Assembly (NCBI GenBank): GCA_041628225.1 | Contig: JBFKPQ010000018.1 | Location: forward strand, 1-26,309 | Source of the DNA: JBFKPQ01 sp041628225 | GTDB taxonomy: Bacteria; Actinomycetota; Acidimicrobiia; Spongiisociales; JAENVV01 | Reading direction: 5' to 3' | Length of the DNA stretch: 26,309 nt | Shown here: one piece after another, positions 14,639 to 22,276 of the stretch | How positions within the stretch are numbered: position 1 is the first letter of the stretch | Layout: every line of letters starts with the position of its first letter | Notes under the pieces: generated by a model | The model's database searches: none | Told to the model about the DNA's origin: nothing | The model's input: the letters and a program-made list of their open reading frames with translations, nothing else | Translations under genes and position numbers: made by a program

Positions 14639-16610
14639 CGAACCCCGCGTCGTTTTCACCCCGTCGGGACGCCGCGGGCCCGTCGTCTCCGGAACCACCG
14701 TCCTCGATGCCGCCCGCGGACTCGGCGTCGATCTCGACTCGGTGTGCGGCGGTCGGGGCATCTGCGGTCGCTGCCAAGTGGTACCCGTGGCCGGCGATTT
14801 CCCGAAGCACGGGCTCGTGTCGGCGATCGATCACCTGTCGGCAACGGGTGCCACCGAGGAGCAATACCGGTCCAAGAAGGGCCTCGCCACCGACCGGCGT
14901 CTCGGATGCATGGCGGCGATCCGCGGCGATGTCGTGGTGGACGTTCCGCCCGAGAGCCAGGTGCACCGGCAAGTCGTCCGCAAGCGGGTCGAGGTGGAGG
15001 ACCTGGTCATCGACCCGGTCATCCGCCTCTACTACGTGACCGTCACCGCGCCCACGTTGGAGCGCGCCGCCGGCGACGTGCAGCGGCTGCTGGCCGCGTT
15101 GCGGGACGAGTGGCGTCTCGAGCTCGATGTGGCAGCTGCGGCGGTCGCGGAACTCCAGTCGGCGCTCGGTGCCGCGGGCGGCGCGGTGACAGCGGCGGTG
15201 CGTGACGGCGACGAGGTGGTGGCCGTCTGGCCCGGCTATTGGGAGCGGGCGCTCGGGGTGGCCGTCGACGTCGGTTCGACGACGATCGCCGCGCACCTCG
15301 TGGACCTGGCATCGGGGACTGCTTTGGCGTCCGCCGGGCGGATGAATCCTCAGATCCGCTTCGGTGAAGACCTCATGAGCCGGGTATCGCACGTCATGCT
15401 CCATCCGGAGGGAGCCGACCAGCTCACGTCGACCGTGCGAGGCGCCATCGACGAGCTGATCGGGGAACTCGTGGATGAGGCGGGCGTCGACCGTGGCGAC
15501 ATCCTCGAGTTGACCGTCGTCGGTAATCCCGTCATGCACCACTTTCTGCTCGGGTACGACACCCGTCCGCTTGGCGAGGCGCCGTTCGCTCCGGCGACCG
15601 ATGCGGCGCTCGATCTCCGGGCCGCCGAGCTCGACCTCGCGGTGCATCCCGCCGCCCGTGTGTACGTGCTGCCGCTCATCGCCGGCCACGTCGGAGCCGA
15701 TACGGCCGCGGCCATTCTTTCCGAAGCCCCTCACCACGCCGACGAGGTCTCGCTCGTCGTCGACGTCGGTACCAACGCCGAGATCGTCCTCGGCGACCGC
15801 CGCGGACTCGTCGCGGCTTCGAGTCCCACCGGTCCCGCCTTCGAGGGAGCCCAGATCAGCTCGGGCCAGCGAGCCGCCCCGGGGGCGATCGAGCGGGTCC
15901 GCATCGACCGTGGAACCTTGGAGCCGCGCTTTCGCGTGATCGGCGTCGACGCCTGGTCCGACGAAGAGGCGTTCGGCGACACTCCGGCGACGGGTATCTG
16001 CGGGTCGGGCATCATCGAGGCGGTCGCCGAGCTGTTCCTGTGCGGCCTGCTCGATGCCGACGGGAAGTTCGCCGCCGATGCCCCCGACCGCACCGACCGC
16101 ATGGTGGCGGACGGCCGCACCCATTCGTACCGTCTGACCGAGTCCGTGCTGATCACCCAGAACGATGTCCGGGCCATCCAACTCGCCAAAGCCGCCCTGT
16201 ACGCCGGTGTCCGGCTGCTCATGGATCACTTGGACATCGACACCGTCGAGCAGATCCGTCTCGCCGGGGCGTTCGGTAGTCACATCGACCCGACCTACGC
16301 CATGGTGCTGGGGCTCGTTCCCGACTGTGACCTGTCCAAGGTGTCGGCGGCGGGGAACGCAGCCGGCGCCGGTGCCCTCATCGCCTTGTTGAGTGGCGAT
16401 GCTCGGCGGGACATCGAGCGGGTGGTGCGTTCCATCACGAAGATCGAAACCGCCGTCGAACCGAGGTTTCAAGAGCACTTCGTCGAAGCGATGGCCTTCC
16501 CCCACCGGTCGGCCGAGTTTCCGAACCTGGCGGCAGCCATCGACCTGCCGGCCAGACAGCAACCAGCCGGAGTGCGCCGGCGCCGCCGATCCCGGGAGGC
16601 ATCCTCATGA
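14631..16610 (+). CDS. Corrinoid-activating ASKHA/ferredoxin protein (RACE, DUF4445 type)
   Basis: 659 residues. The N-terminal 2Fe-2S ferredoxin domain has C39, C45 and C48 ('SVCGGRGICGRCQV') and C93 ('RRLGC'), the plant-type ligand pattern. A middle linker domain follows, and the C-terminal ASKHA ATPase region starts at 'GVAVDVGSTTIAAHLVDL' and includes 'RMNPQIRFGEDLMSRV', 'LTVVGNPVMHHFLLG', 'VVDVGTNAEIVL', 'ATGICGSGIIEAVAEL' and 'IRLAGAFGSHIDP'. Proteins of this kind (RamA/RACE group) reduce accidentally oxidised Co(II) to Co(I) using ATP and a low-potential electron. RamA itself carries 4Fe-4S clusters; this one has the 2Fe-2S layout seen in bacterial RACE. The GTG at 14631 gives the proper ferredoxin start. 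It should keep the corrinoid shuttle active, a clear need in an aerobe. Confidence 0.95.
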   Translation: MPDEPRVVFTPSGRRGPVVSGTTVLDAARGLGVDLDSVCGGRGICGRCQVVPVAGDFPKHGLVSAIDHLSATGATEEQYRSKKGLATDRRLGCMAAIRGDVVVDVPPESQVHRQVVRKRVEVEDLVIDPVIRLYYVTVTAPTLERAAGDVQRLLAALRDEWRLELDVAAAAVAELQSALGAAGGAVTAAVRDGDEVVAVWPGYWERALGVAVDVGSTTIAAHLVDLASGTALASAGRMNPQIRFGEDLMSRVSHVMLHPEGADQLTSTVRGAIDELIGELVDEAGVDRGDILELTVVGNPVMHHFLLGYDTRPLGEAPFAPATDAALDLRAAELDLAVHPAARVYVLPLIAGHVGADTAAAILSEAPHHADEVSLVVDVGTNAEIVLGDRRGLVAASSPTGPAFEGAQISSGQRAAPGAIERVRIDRGTLEPRFRVIGVDAWSDEEAFGDTPATGICGSGIIEAVAELFLCGLLDADGKFAADAPDRTDRMVADGRTHSYRLTESVLITQNDVRAIQLAKAALYAGVRLLMDHLDIDTVEQIRLAGAFGSHIDPTYAMVLGLVPDCDLSKVSAAGNAAGAGALIALLSGDARRDIERVVRSITKIETAVEPRFQEHFVEAMAFPHRSAEFPNLAAAIDLPARQQPAGVRRRRRSREASS

Positions 16611-18145
16611 GCGAACGACGCAGACGCGGGGGAGGCCGGGCCGCCCGGCAGGCGGCGCGCGCCGCGGCCGACCACATGGCCAGGGATCCGTTCCTCACGT
16701 CCAAGCTGCGCCCGTACGAGGTGGCCTCGGCCGAAGGCATCGAACGCATCGAAGCCAATGCCGACACGTTGCTCGAGCAAGTTGGGATCGAGATCGTCGA
16801 TTTCCCCGAGGCGGTCGAGATCTTCCGAGCCAACGGCGCCGACGTCGACGGCACCCGGGTGCGGTTTCCCAAGGGCCTCTGCCGGTCGCTGATCACCGAA
16901 CACGCCCCGGAGTCGTTCACCCAGACGGCTCGCAACCCGGCGCGCTCCGTGCAGATCGGCGATCCCCATCTGGTGTTCGCCCCCGCCTATGGCTCGCCGT
17001 TCGTGCGCGACCTCGACGGTGGCCGGCGGTACGCCACGATCACCGACTTCGAGAACTTCGTGAAGCTGGCCTACCTGTCGCCCAACCTCCACCACTCGGG
17101 TGGCACGGTGTGCGAACCCGTCGACCTGCCCGTCAACAAGCGTCACTTCGACATGGTGTACGCCCACATGCGCCACAGCGACAAGCCGTTCATGGGATCG
17201 GTCACGCATCCGTCGCGCGCCCAGGACACGGTCGATATGTGCCGCCTGCTGTTCGGTGACGACGTGGTCGAGGCCGGCCCGGTCGTGTTGAGCCTCGCCA
17301 ATGCCAACTCGCCGCTGTCGTGGGACTACGCGATGTTGGGGTCGGCCAAGGTGTACGCCGAGAACAACCAAGCGGTGATCCTCACCCCGTTCATCCTCGC
17401 CGGCGCCATGGCTCCGGTCACGGCCGCCGCCACCGTGACGCAGACGCTCGCCGAGGCGATGGCCGGGATGGCGTTCTGCCAGATGGTCCGTAAGGGCGCC
17501 CCGGTGGTGTTCGGGTCGTTCGCCTCGTCGATGTCCATGCAGTCGGGAGCTCCCACGTTCGGAACGCCCGAACCGATGATCGTTCTGTTCACGGTGGCGG
17601 CGCTGGCGCGCCGGCTGGGGGTCCCGTTCCGGGCGGGCGGGAGTCTCACCGCCTCGAAGATCGCCGACGCGCAAGCCGCCTACGAGAGTGCCTTGACCAT
17701 GCTCCCGACGGTGGAGGCCGGAGCGAACTTCGTGCTGCATTCGGCCGGCTGGCTGGAGGGCGGCCTGACGATGGGCTACGAAAAGTTCGTGATCGACGAC
17801 GACCAGGTGGGCGCCTATCGAGCCTTCGTCGAAGGCCTCGACGTGTCGGACAACGGGCTGGCGCTCGATACCCTCCTCACGACCGGCCCGGGCCAGCACT
17901 ACCTCGGCACGGCGCACACGCTGGCCAACTTCGAGACGGCGTTCTGGCGTTCCGAGGTGGCGAACAACGACAGCTTCGAGCAGTGGGAGTCGGAGGGCTC
18001 GGCGGATGCCCGCACCCGCGCCAACCGGATCTGGAAGGAGCGGCTCGCCGGCTACGAGTCCCCACCGATCGACGAATCTCGTGACGAGGCAGTGCGCGAC
18101 TACGTTGCTCGCCGCAAGAGCGAATTCCCCGACTCGGATGTGTGA
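16607..18145 (+). CDS. MttB-family (trimethylamine methyltransferase-like) corrinoid methyltransferase, non-pyrrolysine
   Basis: 512 residues. After a basic leader ('RRRRGGGRAARQAARAA') the MttB fold begins near residue 35 ('YEVASAEGIERIEANADTLLEQVGIEI'). Family segments include 'FAPAYGSPFVRDLDGGRRYATITDFENFVKLA', 'FMGSVTHPSRAQDTV', 'VVLSLANANSPLSWDYAMLGSAKVYAENNQAVILTPFILAGAMAPVT' and 'GSFASSMSMQSGAPTFGTPEP'. The frame has no internal TAG and ends at TGA, so it is not the pyrrolysine-dependent trimethylamine enzyme but of the MtgB-like group, whose known members demethylate glycine betaine and other quaternary amines. It should methylate the corrinoid protein encoded at the head of the operon. 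Its ATG overlaps the RACE stop. Glycine betaine as substrate is inferred from the neighbouring DMGDH-like dehydrogenase and ETF; proline betaine or carnitine are alternatives. Confidence 0.94.
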   Translation: MSERRRRGGGRAARQAARAAADHMARDPFLTSKLRPYEVASAEGIERIEANADTLLEQVGIEIVDFPEAVEIFRANGADVDGTRVRFPKGLCRSLITEHAPESFTQTARNPARSVQIGDPHLVFAPAYGSPFVRDLDGGRRYATITDFENFVKLAYLSPNLHHSGGTVCEPVDLPVNKRHFDMVYAHMRHSDKPFMGSVTHPSRAQDTVDMCRLLFGDDVVEAGPVVLSLANANSPLSWDYAMLGSAKVYAENNQAVILTPFILAGAMAPVTAAATVTQTLAEAMAGMAFCQMVRKGAPVVFGSFASSMSMQSGAPTFGTPEPMIVLFTVAALARRLGVPFRAGGSLTASKIADAQAAYESALTMLPTVEAGANFVLHSAGWLEGGLTMGYEKFVIDDDQVGAYRAFVEGLDVSDNGLALDTLLTTGPGQHYLGTAHTLANFETAFWRSEVANNDSFEQWESEGSADARTRANRIWKERLAGYESPPIDESRDEAVRDYVARRKSEFPDSDV

Positions 18146-18148
18146 GCG

Positions 18149-19003
18149 ATGACGACGACCGAACTCGATCAGGCCTCTCGTGCCGCCATTCGGCGGGTGC
18201 TCGAGAACCCGATCTTCGAACTGATCCCGCTGAAGAACGTGCTCGAGCAAGCGCCCCATCTGCCCGATGGCGCCACGGTGTCGGTGACGGCGTCGCCGGC
18301 CAAAGGCATGGAGGCGACACTCGACTTGTCAGCCGAGTTACAGCAGATGGGTTTCGACGTCATCCCGCATCTGTCGGCTCGCCTGACGGCCGACCGCGCT
18401 CACCTGGCGGCCATGCTGCACCGACTCGACGAGTTCGACATCGACAAGGTGTTCCTGGTTGGCGGCGACGCCGAAGTGCCCGGTGACTTCTACGACGGAT
18501 ACTCGTTGCTGCAAGCGATGGACGAACTCGGCCATGGGCTGACGTCGATTGGGATCCCGTCCTATCCGGAAGGCCACGCCGTGATCCCTACCGAGGCTCT
18601 GGATCAGGCGTTGCTGGACAAGCAGCCGTATGCGTCGTCCATGACCACGCAGATGTGCTTCAGCGGCGAGGCGATCCGCGAGTGGCTGGCGGGCCAGCGG
18701 CAGCGCGGCGTCGAGCTGCCGGTGATCCTCGGCCTGCCCGGCTCGGCCGACCGGCTCAGGCTCATGAAGATATCGGCTCGCATCGGCGTGGGCGACAGCC
18801 TCCGATTTCTGTCGAAGAACACCGGCCTGGTGACGAAGTTCGTGCGTCCGGGCGGGTACAGCCCGGCCGAGCTCCTCGAAGACCTCGGCGCCGATCTCGA
18901 CGATCCGGCGCTCGACATCCAGGGCGTCCACATCTACACGTTCAACTCGTGCGACACCACCGAAGAGTGGCGTCAGGGGTACCTGGAGTCGTTGGCGGGC
19001 TGA
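18149..19003 (+). CDS. MetF-like methylenetetrahydrofolate reductase family protein (non-canonical)
   Basis: 284 residues, close to the ~296 of E. coli MetF. Recognisable barrel segments are 'VSVTASPAKGMEATLDLSAELQQMGFDVIPHLSAR', 'KVFLVGGDAEVPG', 'IGIPSYPEGHAVIP', 'SSMTTQMCFS' and 'VHIYTFNSCDTTEEW'. D107 and Q168 align with the conserved Asp and Gln that contact flavin and folate. The catalytic Glu of the 'FEFFPP' motif is replaced by T47 in 'VSVTASP'. The gene closes the corrinoid operon, 3 nt after the MttB stop. Oxidising CH3-THF from MeTr to CH2-THF is the step that the pathway needs, so this reverse direction is inferred. It may be a specialised subtype that works without the Glu. A hairpin terminator follows. 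Confidence 0.88.
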   Translation: MTTTELDQASRAAIRRVLENPIFELIPLKNVLEQAPHLPDGATVSVTASPAKGMEATLDLSAELQQMGFDVIPHLSARLTADRAHLAAMLHRLDEFDIDKVFLVGGDAEVPGDFYDGYSLLQAMDELGHGLTSIGIPSYPEGHAVIPTEALDQALLDKQPYASSMTTQMCFSGEAIREWLAGQRQRGVELPVILGLPGSADRLRLMKISARIGVGDSLRFLSKNTGLVTKFVRPGGYSPAELLEDLGADLDDPALDIQGVHIYTFNSCDTTEEWRQGYLESLAG

Positions 19004-19025
19004 GGGAGCCCCCTCGGTGGCTCCC
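19004..19025. terminator. Bidirectional hairpin ending the corrinoid operon
   Basis: GGGAGCC (19004-19010) and GGCTCCC (19019-19025) form a perfect 7-bp stem with an 8-nt loop. It begins at the base after the MetF-like stop and lies 8 bp before the stop of the convergent SnoaL-like gene. It lacks a T-tract but can serve both strands. Confidence 0.6.
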
Positions 19026-19033
19026 ACGCCCGG

Positions 19034-19447
19034 TCAGGTGATGAGTTCGGGTACGACGCCGAGCTGTTGCAGCAGTCCCAGGTCGTCCATGTTCACCCAG
19101 CTCTCCACGATCTTGCCGTCGCTGAACTTCGACAAGGTCATGCCGGTCACGACGTAGTGCTTGCCGGTGGGTGTCATGCTTCGGAACGGCCCGGAGTCTG
19201 TGCCGCTAGCGGTCCAGCGGGTGGCCACCAGATCGTCTTGGACGACGGTCTCGTGGAGGTTGATGTGGAAGTCCGGTGACCACTTCTTGACCTCGTGGTA
19301 CCAGGCTCGGAACCCGTCGGGTCCTTCGATCGGGTTCTGCGGGTTGTGCGAGACGAAGTTCTCGCCGAACAGTTGGTCGATGGCGTCCAGGTCGTCACGA
19401 TTCCAGATGGCATCGATGAGGTCGCGGACGCGGGCGATGTCGATCAT
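19034..19447 (-). CDS. SnoaL-like/ester cyclase family protein (NTF2 fold)
   Basis: 137 residues, the usual size. 'IWNRDDLDAIDQLFGENFVSHNP', 'GPDGFRAWYHEVKKWSPDFHINLHETVVQDDLVATRW', 'TGKHYVVTGMTLSKFSDGKIVESWVNMDDLGLLQQLGVVP' is the standard order of this NTF2-like group, which often ends exactly with 'D-x-x-G-x-x-x-Q-L-G'. Members range from polyketide cyclases to proteins of unknown function; nothing indicates the substrate here. The ATG at 19447 is chosen for the AAGGAG 7 nt upstream (19455-19460); the longer frame upstream has low-quality sequence. It faces the corrinoid operon tail to tail and is unlikely to be part of the C1 pathway. Confidence 0.88.
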   Translation of the reverse strand: MIDIARVRDLIDAIWNRDDLDAIDQLFGENFVSHNPQNPIEGPDGFRAWYHEVKKWSPDFHINLHETVVQDDLVATRWTASGTDSGPFRSMTPTGKHYVVTGMTLSKFSDGKIVESWVNMDDLGLLQQLGVVPELIT

Positions 19448-19569
19448 GTGATCGCTCCTTGCAGTCGCAGTCGGAATCAACCTTCGAGTCGAAGGCACCA
19501 CCTCCCTCCGACGACCGCCTCTGCGAGTGTACGACGGAATATGAGGCCCGTGGGTGGGTACTACGGAGC

Positions 19570-19584
19570 GCGGCCGGCGGCCGC
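19570..19584 (-). terminator. Small GC hairpin after the lipoprotein gene
   Basis: GCGGCC (19570-19575) and GGCCGC (19579-19584) form a 6-bp stem with a 3-nt loop, directly after the stop of the minus-strand lipoprotein gene. It is short and without a T-tract, so this is a weak call. Confidence 0.3.
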
Positions 19585-19586
19585 CG

Positions 19587-20345
19587 TCAGCAGTCGGTGC
19601 CGGTGATCTCGCCGAGGGTGGGGTGCGACAACACATCTGCAGCTCCGGAGGCATCGAACGTCCCGCGGTCGCGGGACCAGTCGACCGCCTTGAACTCGAC
19701 CAAGTCATAGAGCGTCCTGGTCCATCGGGCTGTCGAGCCGTCGACCGTTCCTTCGACGACGGCGAGCTCGATGTCGCCGCTGCCGTCGAAGTCGGCGCAC
19801 CCGTAGGCAAGGAACCCATTGGGCGGTGGCAGGCCGACCCACAAGCTCAGGGGTGTGCCGTCGGGCAGTGTCACGGCGCCCAGGGTGCCGTCGATGAGCC
19901 GGTAGACGTCTGCTCCGGCACCCCAGGCGGTGGTTCCGCCGGCCAGGATCTCATCGATGCCGTCGCCGTCGAGGTCGGCGGCCGCCAGCACTTCGCCCAT
20001 GCCGCCGGCAAGAGCGGTGTAGGTGCCTTCAGCGGTGCAGACGTTGAGTTCGGAGTTCGACGGATCGAACCGAACGAGATCTATGACGTCGTCGCCGTCG
20101 AGGTGGGTCGCGATGGGGGTCGACAAGGGCGTTGCGTCGCAGGGCGTGGGGGGCATGGTCGTGGTCGGCGTCGGTGCGGTGGTCGTGAGGGCCACCGTGG
20201 TCGAGACGGCCGGTTCGGTCGCCGGGGGTTGGGTGCTGGGCGCCGTTGTCGGAGGCCTCGTCGTTGGTTCAACAGGTGCGGGTGCCCCGGTGCAGGCGAC
20301 GACGAGTGCCAGGGAGACGAACGCGGCGGTCTTTTGGGAGTTCAC
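19587..20345 (-). CDS. Lipoprotein with Thr/Pro-rich linker and FG-GAP/VCBS-like repeats
   Basis: 252 residues. A short signal peptide, 'NSQKTAAFVSLALVVAC', ends in a lipobox-like V-V-A-C, so Cys18 would be lipid-anchored at the outer face of the membrane. Residues ~20-70 are a Thr/Pro linker of the kind common in actinobacterial envelope proteins. The folded part has calcium-loop-like 'DLDGDGIDEILAGG' and 'ADFDGSGDIELAVVEG' repeats of the FG-GAP/VCBS beta-propeller type, with two or three blades visible, fewer than a full propeller. Cys pairs such as C68-C102 may form disulfides. The start is GTG at 20345; no strong Shine-Dalgarno is seen, but the start gives a complete signal peptide. Function unknown, perhaps extracellular binding. 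Confidence 0.82.
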   Translation of the reverse strand: MNSQKTAAFVSLALVVACTGAPAPVEPTTRPPTTAPSTQPPATEPAVSTTVALTTTAPTPTTTMPPTPCDATPLSTPIATHLDGDDVIDLVRFDPSNSELNVCTAEGTYTALAGGMGEVLAAADLDGDGIDEILAGGTTAWGAGADVYRLIDGTLGAVTLPDGTPLSLWVGLPPPNGFLAYGCADFDGSGDIELAVVEGTVDGSTARWTRTLYDLVEFKAVDWSRDRGTFDASGAADVLSHPTLGEITGTDC

Positions 20346-20543
20346 GCAGCTGACAACGATGCCGGCCTAGCGATTGGTTCCCTGGGACGGCGAACCGCCC
20401 GACCACCTGTTCACTTGGGGCCGTTGGTCCCTATCGGTGGTCTGCCCAGCCAGCTACGACGTTCAAGGCGGCACTCCTGTGGCACGTGCGGGTTTCCGCT
20501 TTGTTGTCAGAGGAAATCGGCCCAGGACAGGAGGTGAACGACG

Positions 20544-21002
20544 TTGCGTGTCGAATTGAATCGAACATTTCCCGTACCACGCAAGAAGGCCTTCGACTAC
20601 CTCGACGACTTCAGGACTTGGCCGAGCTGGTACAGCGGGATGATGGAGATCGTCGAGCCGGAGAGCGCCATGTGGAGCGCGCCGGGCGACAGAGTCCGGT
20701 TCGCCTACAAGCTGCTTGGCCGGCGGCTGGAAGGCGAGTCGACCCTGGAGGAGGTACGTGAAGCCGAATTCGTGAAGTTCACGGCATCGATCCCGACCGT
20801 TGGGGATGTCCATCAGGAGTGGTACTACCGCGATGCTGGGGACGCCGACTTCAATCTGCGGGTCGTCCTCGAGACGACCGAGCCGACGAGCTTCTTCGGC
20901 AAGGTGATCGACAAGGCGGTGATCCCGCGTGTGATCGAGCGCGACCTGCAGAACACCCTGGACTCACTCCAGGAGACCTTTGCGTTCGGTATCCCCGAGT
21001 AG
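20544..21002 (+). CDS. SRPBCC-superfamily (START/polyketide cyclase-like) protein
   Basis: 152 residues. 'NRTFPVPRKKAFDYLDDFRTWPSWYSGMMEI' is the typical opening of a SRPBCC coenzyme-Q-binding or cyclase-like protein: first strand, 'V-x-x-x-x-x-x-F-x-Y-L-x-D', then 'W-P-x-W'. It ends in the long C-terminal helix 'FFGKVIDKAVIPRVIERDLQNTLDSLQETF'. Such proteins bind hydrophobic ligands in a deep cavity; no substrate can be given. The start is TTG at 20544, supported by a near-perfect Shine-Dalgarno AGGAGGTGA (20529-20537) 6 nt upstream; no ATG or GTG in this frame lies near. It is divergent from the lipoprotein gene, and the 198 bp between them show no strong promoter or repeat to my eye. Confidence 0.88.
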   Translation: MRVELNRTFPVPRKKAFDYLDDFRTWPSWYSGMMEIVEPESAMWSAPGDRVRFAYKLLGRRLEGESTLEEVREAEFVKFTASIPTVGDVHQEWYYRDAGDADFNLRVVLETTEPTSFFGKVIDKAVIPRVIERDLQNTLDSLQETFAFGIPE

Positions 21003-21021
21003 AGCACCGTTCCTCAATCGG

Positions 21022-21047
21022 GAAGGCCCGCGTCTGCGGGCCTTCCT
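21022..21047 (+). terminator. Strong hairpin terminator after the SRPBCC gene
   Basis: GGAAGGCCCGC (21022-21032), loop GTCT, and GCGGGCCTTCC (21037-21047) form a perfect 11-bp stem with a tetraloop, 19 bp after the stop. TCGTCC follows, so the T-tract is poor, but stem strength and position are good. Confidence 0.75.
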
Positions 21048-21206
21048 CGTCCGCCTTGGGTGTCGCTGCCCGACTCGGTGTATCTGTTTCGGCCGTATGG
21101 CGTCGTGAGCGGCCCCGCCGAACCTCCGCCACCTCTCCGTCGAGCGTTCACGAGTTCTCCACATTCGTTCGAGAAGCTCATGACAACCTCGAAAGGAGAA
21201 CGAGAC

Positions 21207-21578
21207 ATGTTCGGACGCCGCAGCCCACTGCGAATGATTGCCCTCGTCGGGTTCGGCCTGCTGCTGGGAGCGATGCTGTTCGGCGGAACGACCACGGTCG
21301 AAAGCCTGGTCGCCGCACCACTGGTGATCCTCGGATTCATGTTCAAAGTCGCTCTGTTCCTGTTCATCTTCGGCTTCTTCGCGAAGATGTTCGGCGGGCG
21401 GCACCACGGCCACCACGGATCGGCGGAGGATTGGGAGAAGATGCGGAAGCGCTGGGAAAGCCGCCATGGCGCCTCCCGCGACGAGGCTCCGTCCGAGAAC
21501 GACCGCTTCGATGAGTGGCACCGCATGGCCCACGCCCGACAGGAAGTGGACGACCACGTCCCACCCGTCGAAGGCTGA
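21207..21578 (+). CDS. Small membrane protein with His-rich cytoplasmic or periplasmic tail
   Basis: 123 residues. Two hydrophobic segments lie at about 9-28 ('MIALVGFGLLLGAMLFGG') and 33-60 ('LVAAPLVILGFMFKVALFLFIFGFFAKMFGG'). A soluble tail follows with 'RHHGHHGSAEDWEKMRKRWESRHG' and many Asp, Glu and His. The His cluster could bind metal, but the family is not recognised. The ATG at 21207 is preceded by AAAGGAG at 8 nt; an upstream ATG at 21180 is less likely. It is 17 bp before the response regulator on the same strand, so it is probably co-transcribed with the two-component pair and may be a sensor partner or target of that system. It is outside the C1 pathway by position. Confidence 0.8.
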   Translation: MFGRRSPLRMIALVGFGLLLGAMLFGGTTTVESLVAAPLVILGFMFKVALFLFIFGFFAKMFGGRHHGHHGSAEDWEKMRKRWESRHGASRDEAPSENDRFDEWHRMAHARQEVDDHVPPVEG

Positions 21579-21595
21579 ACGACCACACTGGTGAC

Positions 21596-22276
21596 ATGAA
21601 GACCGTTCTCGTCGTCGACGACGAACTGAAGATCACCCGCCTGCTGCGGGACTACCTGCAGCAGGCGGGCTTCCGCGTCGTCACCGCCGCGGACGGCCCC
21701 GGCGCGCTCTCCGTGGCGCGCGCCGAAGCCCCCGACATGATCGTCCTCGACCTGGGTCTGCCCGGGCTCGACGGACTCGATGTCACCCGTCGCCTCCGAG
21801 CCGGCTCCGACGTGCCCATCGTGATGCTCACCGCCCGGGCCGAAGAGTCCGACCGCATCGTCGGGCTCGAACTGGGCGCCGACGACTACATCGTCAAACC
21901 GTTCAGCCCCCGCGAAGTCGTGGCCCGCATCCGGGCGGTACTCCGGCGGGTCGACGCGTCGGTCGAACACCCCGACGTCATCACAGCCCGTGACCTGACC
22001 ATCGACACCGCCCGCCGGAACGTCCGCCTCGACGGGCGGGTCATCGACCTGACCCCCACCGAGTACGACCTCTTGTGCCATCTCGCCCGCTCACCAGGTC
22101 GCGTCTTCACTCGCGCTCAGCTGCTCGACGCGCTCCACGGTGTCGCTTTCGAGTCCTACGAGCGCGCCATCGACGCCCACATCAAGAACCTTCGGCGGAA
22201 GCTCGAAACCGACCCCTCGCATCCGCAGTATCTACTGACCGTCTACGGCGTGGGGTACAAGTATGCGGAGGCATAG
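21596..22276 (+). CDS. OmpR/PhoB-family response regulator
   Basis: 226 residues. The receiver domain covers 1-115 with acidic pocket D9-D10, phosphoacceptor D52 ('IVLDLGLPG'), T79 ('VMLTARAEE') and K101 ('IVKPFSP'). The winged-helix OmpR-type DNA-binding domain covers about 128-224: 'LTIDTARRNVRLDGRVIDLTPTEYDLLCHLARSPGRVFTRAQLLDALHG', 'ERAIDAHIKNLRRKLETD', 'YLLTVYGVGYKY'. All switch residues are intact, so it should act as a phosphorylation-dependent transcription factor. It overlaps the kinase gene by 14 nt, showing that they are a cognate pair. Targets are unknown, and nothing visible ties it to the IclR-type operators. Confidence 0.96.
   Translation: MKTVLVVDDELKITRLLRDYLQQAGFRVVTAADGPGALSVARAEAPDMIVLDLGLPGLDGLDVTRRLRAGSDVPIVMLTARAEESDRIVGLELGADDYIVKPFSPREVVARIRAVLRRVDASVEHPDVITARDLTIDTARRNVRLDGRVIDLTPTEYDLLCHLARSPGRVFTRAQLLDALHGVAFESYERAIDAHIKNLRRKLETDPSHPQYLLTVYGVGYKYAEA

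Noticed and set aside
14520..16562. Long minus-strand frame opposite the RACE gene
   Set aside because: No family features, Arg/Gly/His-rich composition, and the other strand encodes an intact ferredoxin/ASKHA protein.
16607..18145. Pyrrolysine (amber) codon expected for an MttB trimethylamine methyltransferase
   Set aside because: The frame is fully sense from ATG to a TGA stop with family sequence throughout, so this is a non-pyrrolysine member. No pyl genes or tRNA-Pyl-like sequence were noticed.
20346..20543. Promoter or regulatory element between lipoprotein and SRPBCC genes
   Set aside because: Apart from the Shine-Dalgarno at 20529-20537, no convincing -35/-10 pair, palindrome or repeat could be picked out.
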